Source of the DNA: Roseovarius sp. TE539
GTDB lineage: Bacteria; Pseudomonadota; Alphaproteobacteria; Rhodobacterales; Rhodobacteraceae
Direction of reading: 5' to 3'
DNA: 51,842 nt
Assembly (NCBI RefSeq): GCF_003298505.1
Contig: NZ_QNGB01000025.1
Span: 1 to 51,842, forward strand
Shown: positions 16,769 to 24,841 of the stretch, piece by piece
Layout: each line of letters starts with the position of its first letter
How positions within the stretch are numbered: position 1 is the stretch's first letter
Program-made: the position numbers and the translations under genes
The notes under the pieces: model-generated
What the model was told of the DNA's origin: nothing
Databases searched by the model: none
The model's input: the letters and a program-made list of their open reading frames with translations, nothing else

Positions 16769-18124
16769 ATGTCGTCACGCCTCAAGATAACCGCCACCGC
16801 ACCGCTCGGCCGCCGTGAATTCGTATCCCTTTGCGGGGCCGGGCTTCTGGCTCCGGCGGCGGCCCGCGCACAAGGCGGCTTCTCCTCCAATCCCGATGTC
16901 GTGATCATCGGCGCCGGGGCCGCCGGGATCGCAGCGGCCCATGGTTTGCGTGAGGCCGGGATCGACTACGCTCATATCGAGTCTGCATCGCGCGTGGGCG
17001 GCCGCGCCCACACCGAAACCCACAGCTTCGGCATCCCGCATGACAGGGGCGCGCACTGGGTCCAGAACCAGACGCGCAACCCCTATTTCAATCGCGCCAA
17101 GGCCAGCCCGCACCGCTTCTACAAGGCGCCGGAGGTCTTTGATATCTACACCGCCGATCGCCCCGCCACGGAAAGCGAGACCGAGGCGCTCTGGTCCATC
17201 TGGGACAGGGTGGAAGGGGCCATCGGAAAGGCGGGGCGGCGAGGCCGCGATGTTTCACCTGCCGAAGTCGCACCCCTGGACGGAGATTGGGCACGCACCG
17301 CGCATTTCGGCATCGGCCCCTGGGAAATGGGCAAAGACATGGACGATTTTTCCTGTACTGACTGGTGGAACTCCGCCGACAGCGTCGACTGTTATTGTGC
17401 CGCCGGGTATGGAACCCTGGTGACGGATCATGCGCGGGGTCTGCCGGTTGTCCTCGACACGCCTGCCACGCGTATCCGCTGGGGCGGTCCCGGCGTCGAA
17501 GTGGAGACACCCCGCGGCACACTCAGGGCCAAGGCGGTGATCATCACGGTATCGACCGGGGTGCTCGCCGCCGAGGGCATCACTTTCGACCCGCCCCTGC
17601 CGGAGGACAAGCAGGCATCGTTCCATGCGATTCGCATGGGCGATTACAACCACATCACCCTGCGTTTCTCGGAAGACATCTTCGGGATGGGTGAAGATGG
17701 TTACGTTCTTCATCAAGTGGATGAAAGCGACGAGGCTTTCGGCGCGTTGACCAATGCAAGCGGTACGGGACTGGCCTATTGCGACGTCGGAGGGCGGTTC
17801 GCACGCGACCTTGAAAAGGCCGGACCCGCGGCCGCGCGGGATTTTGTCCTGGGCAAGTTGCGCGACATGATCGGCAGCGACGTGGACCGCTACCTGACCG
17901 GCAGTGCCGTCACCGAATGGAGCAGCGACCCGCATGTCCGCGGCTGCTACGCCTCGGCGGTGCCCGGTGGCCATCCCATGCGCAAGGTGCTGCGCGCACC
18001 CGTGGCCGATCGGATCTTCTTCGCCGGCGAGGCCTGCCACCCGGACCTCTGGGCCACGGTTGGCGGCGCCGACATTTCCGGCACCCGAACGGCTATCGCA
18101 GTGACACGCGCGGTTTCAGGCTGA
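16769..18124 (+). CDS. Exported FAD-dependent amine oxidase
   Basis: This 451-residue flavin amine oxidase is of the monoamine/polyamine oxidase (LSD1-like) family. It begins with a twin-arginine-type signal (GRREFVSLCGAG, then a cleavage region near AAARAQ), so it should fold with FAD in the cytoplasm and work in the periplasm. The FAD fold follows as VVIIGAGAAGIAAAHGL, with the GG-type RVGGRAHTET after it. The C-terminal FAD contact is the usual FAGEACHPDLWATVGGADISG. It would oxidise an amine C-N bond with O2, giving an imine/aldehyde and H2O2. It is controlled by the divergent TetR gene and lies beside the amine operon, so it may process the same or a related amine. The exact substrate is unknown. 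Confidence 0.88.
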   Translation: MSSRLKITATAPLGRREFVSLCGAGLLAPAAARAQGGFSSNPDVVIIGAGAAGIAAAHGLREAGIDYAHIESASRVGGRAHTETHSFGIPHDRGAHWVQNQTRNPYFNRAKASPHRFYKAPEVFDIYTADRPATESETEALWSIWDRVEGAIGKAGRRGRDVSPAEVAPLDGDWARTAHFGIGPWEMGKDMDDFSCTDWWNSADSVDCYCAAGYGTLVTDHARGLPVVLDTPATRIRWGGPGVEVETPRGTLRAKAVIITVSTGVLAAEGITFDPPLPEDKQASFHAIRMGDYNHITLRFSEDIFGMGEDGYVLHQVDESDEAFGALTNASGTGLAYCDVGGRFARDLEKAGPAAARDFVLGKLRDMIGSDVDRYLTGSAVTEWSSDPHVRGCYASAVPGGHPMRKVLRAPVADRIFFAGEACHPDLWATVGGADISGTRTAIAVTRAVSG

Positions 18125-18400
18125 CCAGACAGCAAGAGCCTCGGAACGCACCGCCAGACCGGCCTTTCCGCCCGCTGAGATTGCGTCACGGCGCGCCGAC
18201 CTCATCGTGCCATTGTAGAGGCCGGCCTCGAAGTGCGTTCCAATTCCCGGTATGGAAACCGGAAAACGACGTGAAACTGCCTGTGACCCTGAACGACACG
18301 GCGGCCGGCACCGCCGATCCTGTCATCGACGCACCTGCCGAATTCAAGAGGGCACCCAACGCCCCAACGACGGACTGCCTGCAGCAAAACTGCTGCGCCA
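18125..18400. other. Non-coding gap between convergent genes, with inverted repeats
   Basis: I find no credible gene. A 9-base inverted repeat (GGAACGCAC at 18143-18151, GTGCGTTCC at 18233-18241) encloses a 12-base palindrome (GAGGCCGGCCTC at 18218-18229). These may be a bidirectional terminator region or a remnant of a small element. Confidence 0.4.
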
Positions 18401-19756
18401 TCAGAATTCTGAACGAATACCCACCGAAAGCGCCGTTTCTTCAACTTCGAAGCGGCTGATATTGGAACGGCTCTGCTCGTGGGTCAGGGATATCGCGGGC
18501 ACGAAACCCATGTAGTTGACGCTTTTCAGCGTCGCCGTGATGCGGGCAAAGACCGACTCGTCCCGGCGCCCGCCAGGCACCGCGATGAAGCCGATCCGGA
18601 AACGATCATAGTCAAGGCTGCTCACCCCCAAGCTGAAATCCAGATCCACCAGGCCGGGCTGCCGCGACGGGCGATAGCTTGCAATCGCGCTCCACTGGGT
18701 GAAGCTGCGGTTCACACCGTCGCTGTCGGCGTCGCGAAGCTGCAGCCGCAGCCCCAGATCTCCCTCTTCGCCAATCGACCGGGTGATACCCGCGAAGGCA
18801 CTGTAGACAGAGGTATCCGCATTTCGTCCGGCTTCGTCGCGCTGCCCCTGGATCTCGACGCCCAGTGCCCAGGCCAGCCGCGGGCTCGCCCTGTGGTGGC
18901 GCTGAACGCCGAGGCGGGCGAAATCATAGAGGGGATCACCACCGTACCACGTCCGCCCTGCCCCCAGGTCCAGCCGCCAGGTGATCGCCGGCCCCTGCGC
19001 CAGAAGTTGACGCAAACCCGCTTCGGCTGTGGTGGACGACAGATCCCCGCCGTCAAGCCCCCCCACACTGTCCGACAGGTGGACACGGCGGCTGTGCAGC
19101 CGCCAGGTGGTCCGGGTCTCGCGGCCCTCGCCCTGCGCCAGCCGGTACGATCCGATAAAATGCGCGGTCGCGATCACACCCTCGAGCGCCTGCGCCGACG
19201 GGCTCAGCAGGCCCACGACCGGCACCCCGTCGATCACGTTCAGGGGGCTCGACGCGCCGTTATTGACATTATCCGACGGCGTGACCGACGCCCGCAGATT
19301 GAACCGCAGCGGATTGCGGTGCCTGACCGCGCGATAGGACCTGATCGTCGCGTCACGGGTCACGTCGTCCGGGGCGTGATTCACCGCCCGCCGGAGCCAG
19401 AACTGCGACCCGGTGAAACGCGTGTCGGCATAGCTCAGGCGGGCCGCCAACTGCGCGGCCTGAAAGCGTTGTTCCGGGGTCCGGGCATGCCAGTAGGCGC
19501 GGGCCGCCTTGTGTTCCGCCGCGCGCCAGGCTTCCGCCTGCGCCAGCGCAAGTGCCTGGTAGAAATGTGCATGGGGGTTGCGCCGGTCCGCCTGCTGCAA
19601 CCCTTCGCCCAGCTCATAGGCCAGCCTCGGCCGGCCCGACGCAAGTGCCGCCTCGGCCATGGCATGTGCCTCCGGCAGGCTCATGGTTACAGGCTCGGCG
19701 CGGGCCGAAGGGATACCTGCGGCGAGAAGGCAGATCAGGGCGGCGGTGCGCCACAT
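18401..19756 (-). CDS. Slam-type surface lipoprotein assembly modifier (DUF560-like)
   Basis: This 451-residue outer-membrane protein has a Sec signal (MWRTAALICLLAAGIPSARA). A helical, Ala-rich TPR-like domain spans about 25-150 (ALASGRPRLAYELGEGLQQA, then NPHAHFYQALALAQ). A C-terminal beta-barrel follows, with alternating strands such as LRFNLRASVTPSDNVNNG and a final strand in TALSVGIRSEF ending in Phe. A TPR domain plus a 14-strand barrel with this ending is the Slam/DUF560 plan, which moves lipoproteins across the outer membrane to the cell surface. The gene starts one base after the stop of a lipoprotein gene, its likely substrate, as in known Slam pairs. A generic TPR porin is the alternative. 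Confidence 0.82.
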   Translation of the reverse strand: MWRTAALICLLAAGIPSARAEPVTMSLPEAHAMAEAALASGRPRLAYELGEGLQQADRRNPHAHFYQALALAQAEAWRAAEHKAARAYWHARTPEQRFQAAQLAARLSYADTRFTGSQFWLRRAVNHAPDDVTRDATIRSYRAVRHRNPLRFNLRASVTPSDNVNNGASSPLNVIDGVPVVGLLSPSAQALEGVIATAHFIGSYRLAQGEGRETRTTWRLHSRRVHLSDSVGGLDGGDLSSTTAEAGLRQLLAQGPAITWRLDLGAGRTWYGGDPLYDFARLGVQRHHRASPRLAWALGVEIQGQRDEAGRNADTSVYSAFAGITRSIGEEGDLGLRLQLRDADSDGVNRSFTQWSAIASYRPSRQPGLVDLDFSLGVSSLDYDRFRIGFIAVPGGRRDESVFARITATLKSVNYMGFVPAISLTHEQSRSNISRFEVEETALSVGIRSEF

Positions 19757-19757
19757 A

Positions 19758-20816
19758 TCACGGCGAGCCGGCGTCGGGATTCACATTCGCGCAAACAGGT
19801 GACGAAACCGCCGAACCACACTGATCGAGTACGAAGATACCTCGTTCCAGCTCATTTTCGAATCCGACCGGGTTACTCACGCCATCAAACTCTTCCAGGT
19901 TTATCACCCCGGCCAATCCGTCCGAATCCGGCCCGCCAAAGACGCCGCCATATCCACCAATTCCAACGAAATCGGTGGTATTGGATCGTGGATCGCCGGT
20001 TTCATACTCGACGCCGCCCTCGAAGGTTCCGTTTCCTGCGATATCGGTCACGACCAGGACCAATGAAGGCAGCTCTTGCCCTATCTCGACAATCTTACGC
20101 CTGACGATGTTCCCCTCAACACGATTGTCGGCAAAATCGGCATTCACGAACGCCTCGCCACTGACCGTAAGAGCCTGGGGAATGACCAGCTCGTCCGGAA
20201 CGTCAGGACCAGTAATCTCCTTCAGGTCTGATCCGTTGACGTCGCCGATATTGGTCACGCCAACATAATTGCCGGCATAGCTGACAAGGCCGCTGCTCGA
20301 GGTGACCTCCGGCTTGTCGAAATTGCCGTCGCGTTCGAACGTCGCCCCGAAAAAGGAGCGGTTTCGCGGCCCGGGGCTGCCTGCAACCACGGCACGCACC
20401 GCGCCGCTGTTGTTGGACTGTGCTGCATAGGCCGTGAAATGCCGGTCAAGGGGATCCTCCTGAACCGTGAATGCCAAGTAGTTCCCGCGATCCAGCGAAG
20501 ACTTCCTTTTATATTCGGCGGTGAATGGCACTTCGTCGAGGTTCACCCCTTCGATGGTCAACGTTTCGGCGTCAGGATCGAATATCGCGTTGCGCACCTG
20601 ACCGGCCAGGTTGGCTGGAACTGTGACCGCCGTGTTTATCGCCTCGCTGCCGCCCGCCTCGTCACCGCCGCCATTGGCATCACCGCCCCCGGCGTCGCCG
20701 TTATCCGCACCACCACCATCGGCGCCGGCGGTTTCACTCTCCTTGAACGGGTTCGAGCCGCTGTCACAACCGCCCAATAGGGCGAAGGCCAAAAGACCTG
20801 CCGCGATCTGTTTCAT
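19758..20816 (-). CDS. Surface lipoprotein, TbpB-barrel-like; probable Slam substrate
   Basis: This 352-residue lipoprotein starts with MKQIAAGLLAFALLGGCDSG, so the lipobox is LLGGC with the lipidated Cys at about 17. A low-complexity Gly/Asp/Ala linker follows at about 30-65. The rest is beta-rich, and its end (GNGTFEGGVEY, then GYGGVFGGPDSDGLAGVI) has the Gly-rich pattern of the small beta-barrel found in transferrin-binding-protein-B-like and other Slam-dependent lipoproteins. Two Cys near the C-terminus (DQCG, PVCAN) may pair. I chose the ATG at 20816 because the signal peptide begins there. Its ligand is unknown, and the Asp/Gly linker suggests a flexible, surface-displayed tether. Confidence 0.83.
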   Translation of the reverse strand: MKQIAAGLLAFALLGGCDSGSNPFKESETAGADGGGADNGDAGGGDANGGGDEAGGSEAINTAVTVPANLAGQVRNAIFDPDAETLTIEGVNLDEVPFTAEYKRKSSLDRGNYLAFTVQEDPLDRHFTAYAAQSNNSGAVRAVVAGSPGPRNRSFFGATFERDGNFDKPEVTSSSGLVSYAGNYVGVTNIGDVNGSDLKEITGPDVPDELVIPQALTVSGEAFVNADFADNRVEGNIVRRKIVEIGQELPSLVLVVTDIAGNGTFEGGVEYETGDPRSNTTDFVGIGGYGGVFGGPDSDGLAGVINLEEFDGVSNPVGFENELERGIFVLDQCGSAVSSPVCANVNPDAGSP

Positions 20817-21143
20817 GATGAGACTGCCCTCAATCTGCTCGTTTTTATCGTATTTTTCCACAAAGTCTTTGATTTCGCGGTCCAAGTCAATCACGGAGTG
20901 CGCCACCGGGCGCCCATCAGCGTCAGGTGTGGCCTTGTGGCCCGGGCCGCCTGTCGCGCTGTTCCTGCGGACCTACCGGATGAACGGCGCGTCAGTGCCT
21001 GTGAATTCGAGGCCGGGATCTTTAAATATTCGTTTTCTCGAATATATGATCCGAACCTTCGGGACGAATCGCATGAACAGACGATATACACGGGCACAGA
21101 CCGGCCGACCGCCGCCGCCGAGAACGAAAAGGAGCCGACCCGC
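20817..21143. other. Divergent intergenic region, lipoprotein/sulfur operon
   Basis: There is no gene here. The half nearest the lipoprotein is featureless apart from a moderate GAGGG ribosome-binding site. The half nearest the sulfur genes is A+T-rich at 21020-21055 and holds the SqrR-type palindrome listed separately. AAGGAG at 21129-21134 serves the ATG at 21144. Confidence 0.6.
21026..21045 (+). promoter_or_regulatory. SqrR/BigR-type operator in the promoter of the sulfur operon
   Basis: The palindrome ATATTCG-N6-CGAATAT contains ATTC-N8-GAAT, the consensus described for the persulfide-sensing repressor SqrR of Rhodobacter. A -10-like TATGAT (21045-21050) and a weak -35-like TTAAAT (21022-21027) flank it 17 bases apart, so a bound repressor would block RNA polymerase. 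No SqrR/BigR gene is in the window. Confidence 0.75.
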
Positions 21144-21575
21144 ATGATCACGGAATTCACGCCCCTACAGTCACTTTTCGGCGGTGCCCTGATCGGCACC
21201 GCGAGCGTGCTGCTGATGCTGACGCTGGGCCGCGTAATGGGCGCGACCGGCATTTTGTCAGGATTTCTTCAACCAGAGTCGCGGCCCGACTGGACTTGGC
21301 GCGCGGCCGTGCTGGCCGGGATGGTCACGGCACCGGGCGCGATGCTGCTTTTGACCGGCCGGTTGCCGGAAATCGCGGTGCCGGTGAGCATGCCGATGAT
21401 GATCGCGGGCGGTTTCATCGTTGGTCTCGGCGTTACGTTCGGCGCGGGCTGCACCAGCGGCCACGGCGTCTGCGGCATGGCGCGGCTGTCGCGGCGGTCC
21501 ATTGCCGCCACCCTGACCTTCATGACCTTCACCGCCGGCACGGTTTTCGTGATCCGCCACGTGATCGGAGGCTGA
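21144..21575 (+). CDS. YeeE/YedE-family sulfur transport half-protein A
   Basis: This 143-residue integral membrane protein has about four hydrophobic helices. It carries the hallmark GAGCTSGHGVCGMARLS, whose Cys is one of those that relay thiosulfate in YeeE proteins. It is a half-length member that works with a second half protein, here the next gene 4 bases on, as in PmpA/PmpB-like pairs. The start at 21144 is supported by AAGGAG, and an upstream extension would be non-hydrophobic and outside the family. It is the first gene of the operon behind the SqrR-type box, consistent with sulfide, persulfide or thiosulfate stress. Confidence 0.9.
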   Translation: MITEFTPLQSLFGGALIGTASVLLMLTLGRVMGATGILSGFLQPESRPDWTWRAAVLAGMVTAPGAMLLLTGRLPEIAVPVSMPMMIAGGFIVGLGVTFGAGCTSGHGVCGMARLSRRSIAATLTFMTFTAGTVFVIRHVIGG

Positions 21576-21579
21576 CCTG

Positions 21580-22050
21580 ATGACGCGCCTTCTCACAACC
21601 TACTTCATCGGCCTTCTGTTCGGGCTCGGAATCGTGATCTCGGGCATGGCAAATCCTGCCAAGGTTCTGAATTTCTTCGACTTCGCAGGAAACTGGGATC
21701 CGTCTCTCATTTTCGTCATGGGCGGTGCACTGGTCGTGACATTCTTCGGCTACCGCCTTGTCTTCGGCCGGGCGGCACATGCCCCCGTGATGGGCGAACG
21801 TTACCAACTGCCCACCGGCACCCGGCTGGACATCCGATTGATCGGAGGTTCTGCGCTCTTCGGCGTGGGCTGGGGTATCGCGGGGTTCTGCCCGGGCGGG
21901 GCATTGCCCGCGATCGGCACCCTGAACCCGGCCGTGCTGACATTCGTCGCCGCCCTCGTGGCCGGTATCCTCTGCGCCAAGGCGCTCCGCAACCTGACCA
22001 ACCCTGCCGCGGCGGAGGCGCCGCGGCCCCAGACCAGCCCGAAAGGATGA
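21580..22050 (+). CDS. YeeE/YedE-family sulfur transport half-protein B (DUF6691-like)
   Basis: This 156-residue membrane protein has four to five helices (LLTTYFIGLLFGLGIVISGM, then SLIFVMGGALVVTFFGYRLV, then the rest). It carries the conserved GWGIAGFCPGGALPAIG, where the Cys corresponds to a transport Cys of YeeE. It is the partner of the preceding half-protein and starts 4 bases after it. The hydrophilic tail is short. The family is linked to import of thiosulfate or related sulfane sulfur, and the exact cargo is unproven. Confidence 0.9.
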   Translation: MTRLLTTYFIGLLFGLGIVISGMANPAKVLNFFDFAGNWDPSLIFVMGGALVVTFFGYRLVFGRAAHAPVMGERYQLPTGTRLDIRLIGGSALFGVGWGIAGFCPGGALPAIGTLNPAVLTFVAALVAGILCAKALRNLTNPAAAEAPRPQTSPKG

Positions 22051-22057
22051 GGAGATC

Positions 22058-22942
22058 ATGAAGGACACCCCCGTTACCATGACCGTCAAGCCCGAGGTCG
22101 AGGCTTTCTTCGACGACGCGACCAACACCATCTCCTACATCGTGAAGGATCCAGCGTCGCAAAGCTGTGCGATCGTCGATTCCGTGATGGACATCGACTA
22201 TGCCGCCGGTCGCATCACCTTCGACCACGCGGACACCATGATTGACAGGGTCCGCGAACGCGGTCTCGATCTGGAATGGATCATAGAAACCCACGTCCAT
22301 GCCGATCACCTTTCCGCCGCGCCATACATACAGGAAAAGCTGGGCGGGAAAATCGGCATCGGGGCGAAGATCATCCTCGTGCAGGACACGTTCGGCAAGG
22401 TCTTCAACGAAGGCACCGAATTCCAGCGCGACGGCAGCCAGTTCGACGCCCTGTTCGAGGACGGCGATACCTACATGATCGGCACGATGCCGGCCTTCGC
22501 GATCTACACACCCGGCCACACCCCGGCCTGCATGACCCATGTCATCGGCGACGCGGCCTTCGTGGGCGATACGCTGTTCATGCCGGATGGCGGCTCCGCC
22601 CGGGCAGACTTTCCCGGCGGGGATGCCGGCACCCTCTATGACAGTATCCAGAAGGTTCTGGCCCTGCCGGACGACATGCGACTGTTCATGTGCCATGATT
22701 ACGGGCCCGGCGGACGTGACATCGCCTGGGAAACAACCGTTGCCGAAGAGAAGGCGCGCAACATTCATGTGGGTGGCGGAAAGACCCGCGAGGAGTTCAT
22801 ACGCTTCCGAACCGAACGCGATGCACAACTTGCCATGCCGCGGCTCATCATCCCTTCGCTGCAGGTGAACATGCGCGCTGGCGACATTCCGAAGGATCAC
22901 GACGGCAACCCGATGCTCAAGGTTCCGGTGAACAAGCTCTGA
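22058..22942 (+). CDS. blh: Blh/ETHE1-like persulfide dioxygenase (MBL fold)
   Basis: This 294-residue metallo-beta-lactamase-fold protein has the metal motif HVHADH (about 79-84), then His in PGHTPACMTHV, Asp in VGDTLF, and a late His in CHDYGPGG. This is the set used by the mononuclear-iron persulfide dioxygenases. The C-terminal stretch RFRTERDAQLAMPRL and the ending MLKVPVNKL are typical of Blh (beta-lactamase-like hydrolase) of BigR operons. It should oxidise glutathione persulfide to sulfite. It sits 7 bases after the membrane pair and under the same SqrR/BigR-type operator, so the operon detoxifies sulfane sulfur. Unlike some Blh proteins it has no rhodanese domain. Confidence 0.9.
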   Translation: MKDTPVTMTVKPEVEAFFDDATNTISYIVKDPASQSCAIVDSVMDIDYAAGRITFDHADTMIDRVRERGLDLEWIIETHVHADHLSAAPYIQEKLGGKIGIGAKIILVQDTFGKVFNEGTEFQRDGSQFDALFEDGDTYMIGTMPAFAIYTPGHTPACMTHVIGDAAFVGDTLFMPDGGSARADFPGGDAGTLYDSIQKVLALPDDMRLFMCHDYGPGGRDIAWETTVAEEKARNIHVGGGKTREEFIRFRTERDAQLAMPRLIIPSLQVNMRAGDIPKDHDGNPMLKVPVNKL

Positions 22943-22951
22943 CAGGAAAAC

Positions 22952-22972
22952 CCGGCCAGACCGAAAGGCCGG
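22952..22972 (+). terminator. Weak hairpin between blh and the SulP gene
   Basis: A 6-base inverted repeat (CCGGCC at 22952-22957, GGCCGG at 22967-22972) lies ten bases after the blh stop, without a T-run. It may allow read-through into the SulP gene. Confidence 0.35.
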
Positions 22973-23058
22973 TCACGCCCCACCCGTAATGTGCAGGTCT
23001 GCGCTCGGCAGGCCGCCAATCCCCGTTTGCGCCCGCCCCTTGCGCCAGAGACACCAGC

Positions 23059-24792
23059 ATGACCCGCATTCTCGCCCGCCACCTGCCGATCCTGACATGG
23101 GGCCGCACCTATGGTCGGGAAACGTTTGTCAGCGATATGATCGCCGCAGTGATCGTGACGATCATGCTGATCCCGCAATCACTGGCCTACGCCCTGCTTG
23201 CCGGGTTGCCACCCGAGGCGGGCATCTACGCCTCAATCGTTCCGATCCTGATCTATTCGGTCCTCGGCACGTCGCGCTCTCTGGCCGTGGGACCAGTGGC
23301 GGTGGTGTCGCTGATGACCGCCGCCGCAATTGGCGATGTGGCTCAGCAAGGCACGGCCGGCTATGCCGCTGCCGCCCTGACCCTCGCGGCGCTGTCAGGC
23401 GGAATTCTGCTGATCCTCGGGCTGTTCCGGCTGGGATTTCTGGCCAACTTTCTTTCGCACCCGGTGATATCGGGATTCATCAACGCAACCGGTATCCTGA
23501 TTGCCCTCGGCCAGTTCCGGCACCTGCTCGGGATCGACGCCTCTGGCCACACCCTGCCACACCTTGTCCAGGGTCTCTGGCAACAGCTGGGCAACACGCA
23601 TTGGATCACCCTGCTGATCGGCGCCGGCGCCACGGGGTTTCTGTTCTGGGCGAGGAGCGGGCTGAAACCGCTTCTGCTGGGAGTTGGGCTGGCACCCCGG
23701 GCCGCTGAAATCATGACACGGGCAGGCCCGGTGGCGGCGGTGATCGTGACCACGGCCGTGACCGCTCTTTTCGGGTTGGACAAGGCCGGCGTGAAAATCG
23801 TGGGGGCGGTGCCGCAAGCCCTGCCGCCCTTCACTATACCGGACAGCTCGACCGATCTGGTCACGGCGCTTCTCGTTCCGGCGCTGATGATCTCGATCAT
23901 CGGATTCGTCGAATCAATCTCGGTCGCCCAGACACTGGCAGCCCGCAAACGCCAGCGGATCGACCCCGACCAGGAACTCATCGGTCTGGGCGCGGCCAAT
24001 CTTGGGGCGGCCTTCACAGGCGGTTATCCTGTCACCGGGGGCTTCGCGCGGTCGGTTGTCAATTTCGATGCGGGAGCCGAAACTCCCGCCGCCGGGGCGT
24101 TCACCGCCATCGGCCTCGCGATTGCCGCCGTGGCCCTGACGCCGCTGATCCATTTTCTGCCCAAGGCCACGCTGGCGGCGACGATCATCGTCGCGGTGCT
24201 CAGCCTGGTGGATCTGTCGGTACTGAAACGCGCCTGGATCTTCTCGCGGGCCGATTTCGCGGCGGTGCTTTCGACGGGTCTGGTGACACTTGGATTCGGG
24301 GTCGAGGCGGGCGTGTCCGCGGGGGTGGCCCTGTCAATCGCCTTGCACCTTTACAAGACGTCACGACCCCATGTTGCCGAAGTGGGCCGGGTTCCCGGAA
24401 CCGAGCATTTTCGCAATATCCGGCGCCATGATGTTGTTACCGATCCCGCCCTCCTGACGCTGCGGGTGGATGAAAGCCTCTATTTCGCCAATGCGCGCTT
24501 TCTGGAGGATTACATCGCCAACCGGGTGTCCGAAGATAGCGGTCTGAAAGACGTGATCCTTCAGTTTACGGCAGTGAACGAAGTGGACATGTCGGCGCTA
24601 GAAAGCCTCGAAGCCATCAATGAACGGCTTCGGGCTATGGGGATCGGGCTGCATCTGTCGGAGGTGAAAGGCCCGGTGATGGACCGTCTGCGCCGCAGTC
24701 ATTTCCTTGAAGACATGAGCGGCGACGTGTTCCTGACCCAGTTCGAGGCATGGTCGCACCTGACCAGCCCACAGGCCCAGCCGACCGGATAG
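23059..24792 (+). CDS. SulP-family anion transporter with STAS domain
   Basis: This 577-residue SLC26/SulP permease begins with a short cytoplasmic N-terminus and then the family signature DMIAAVIVTIMLIPQSLAYA (about 28-47). About 12-14 membrane segments follow, including GSARSL-type SVLGTSRSLAVGPVAVVSL. The C-terminal STAS domain is at about 440-560 (LTLRVDESLYFANARFLEDY, then EVDMSALESLEAINERL). Family members carry sulfate, bicarbonate or other anions. It follows the persulfide operon on the same strand after 116 bases, so export or import of sulfate/sulfite made by Blh is a natural guess, but other anions are possible. Confidence 0.9.
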   Translation: MTRILARHLPILTWGRTYGRETFVSDMIAAVIVTIMLIPQSLAYALLAGLPPEAGIYASIVPILIYSVLGTSRSLAVGPVAVVSLMTAAAIGDVAQQGTAGYAAAALTLAALSGGILLILGLFRLGFLANFLSHPVISGFINATGILIALGQFRHLLGIDASGHTLPHLVQGLWQQLGNTHWITLLIGAGATGFLFWARSGLKPLLLGVGLAPRAAEIMTRAGPVAAVIVTTAVTALFGLDKAGVKIVGAVPQALPPFTIPDSSTDLVTALLVPALMISIIGFVESISVAQTLAARKRQRIDPDQELIGLGAANLGAAFTGGYPVTGGFARSVVNFDAGAETPAAGAFTAIGLAIAAVALTPLIHFLPKATLAATIIVAVLSLVDLSVLKRAWIFSRADFAAVLSTGLVTLGFGVEAGVSAGVALSIALHLYKTSRPHVAEVGRVPGTEHFRNIRRHDVVTDPALLTLRVDESLYFANARFLEDYIANRVSEDSGLKDVILQFTAVNEVDMSALESLEAINERLRAMGIGLHLSEVKGPVMDRLRRSHFLEDMSGDVFLTQFEAWSHLTSPQAQPTG

Positions 24793-24841
24793 ACGCCGCG
24801 CTCTCTGGCATCCGGCGCGCATCTGGCCTATCTGCACCTGC

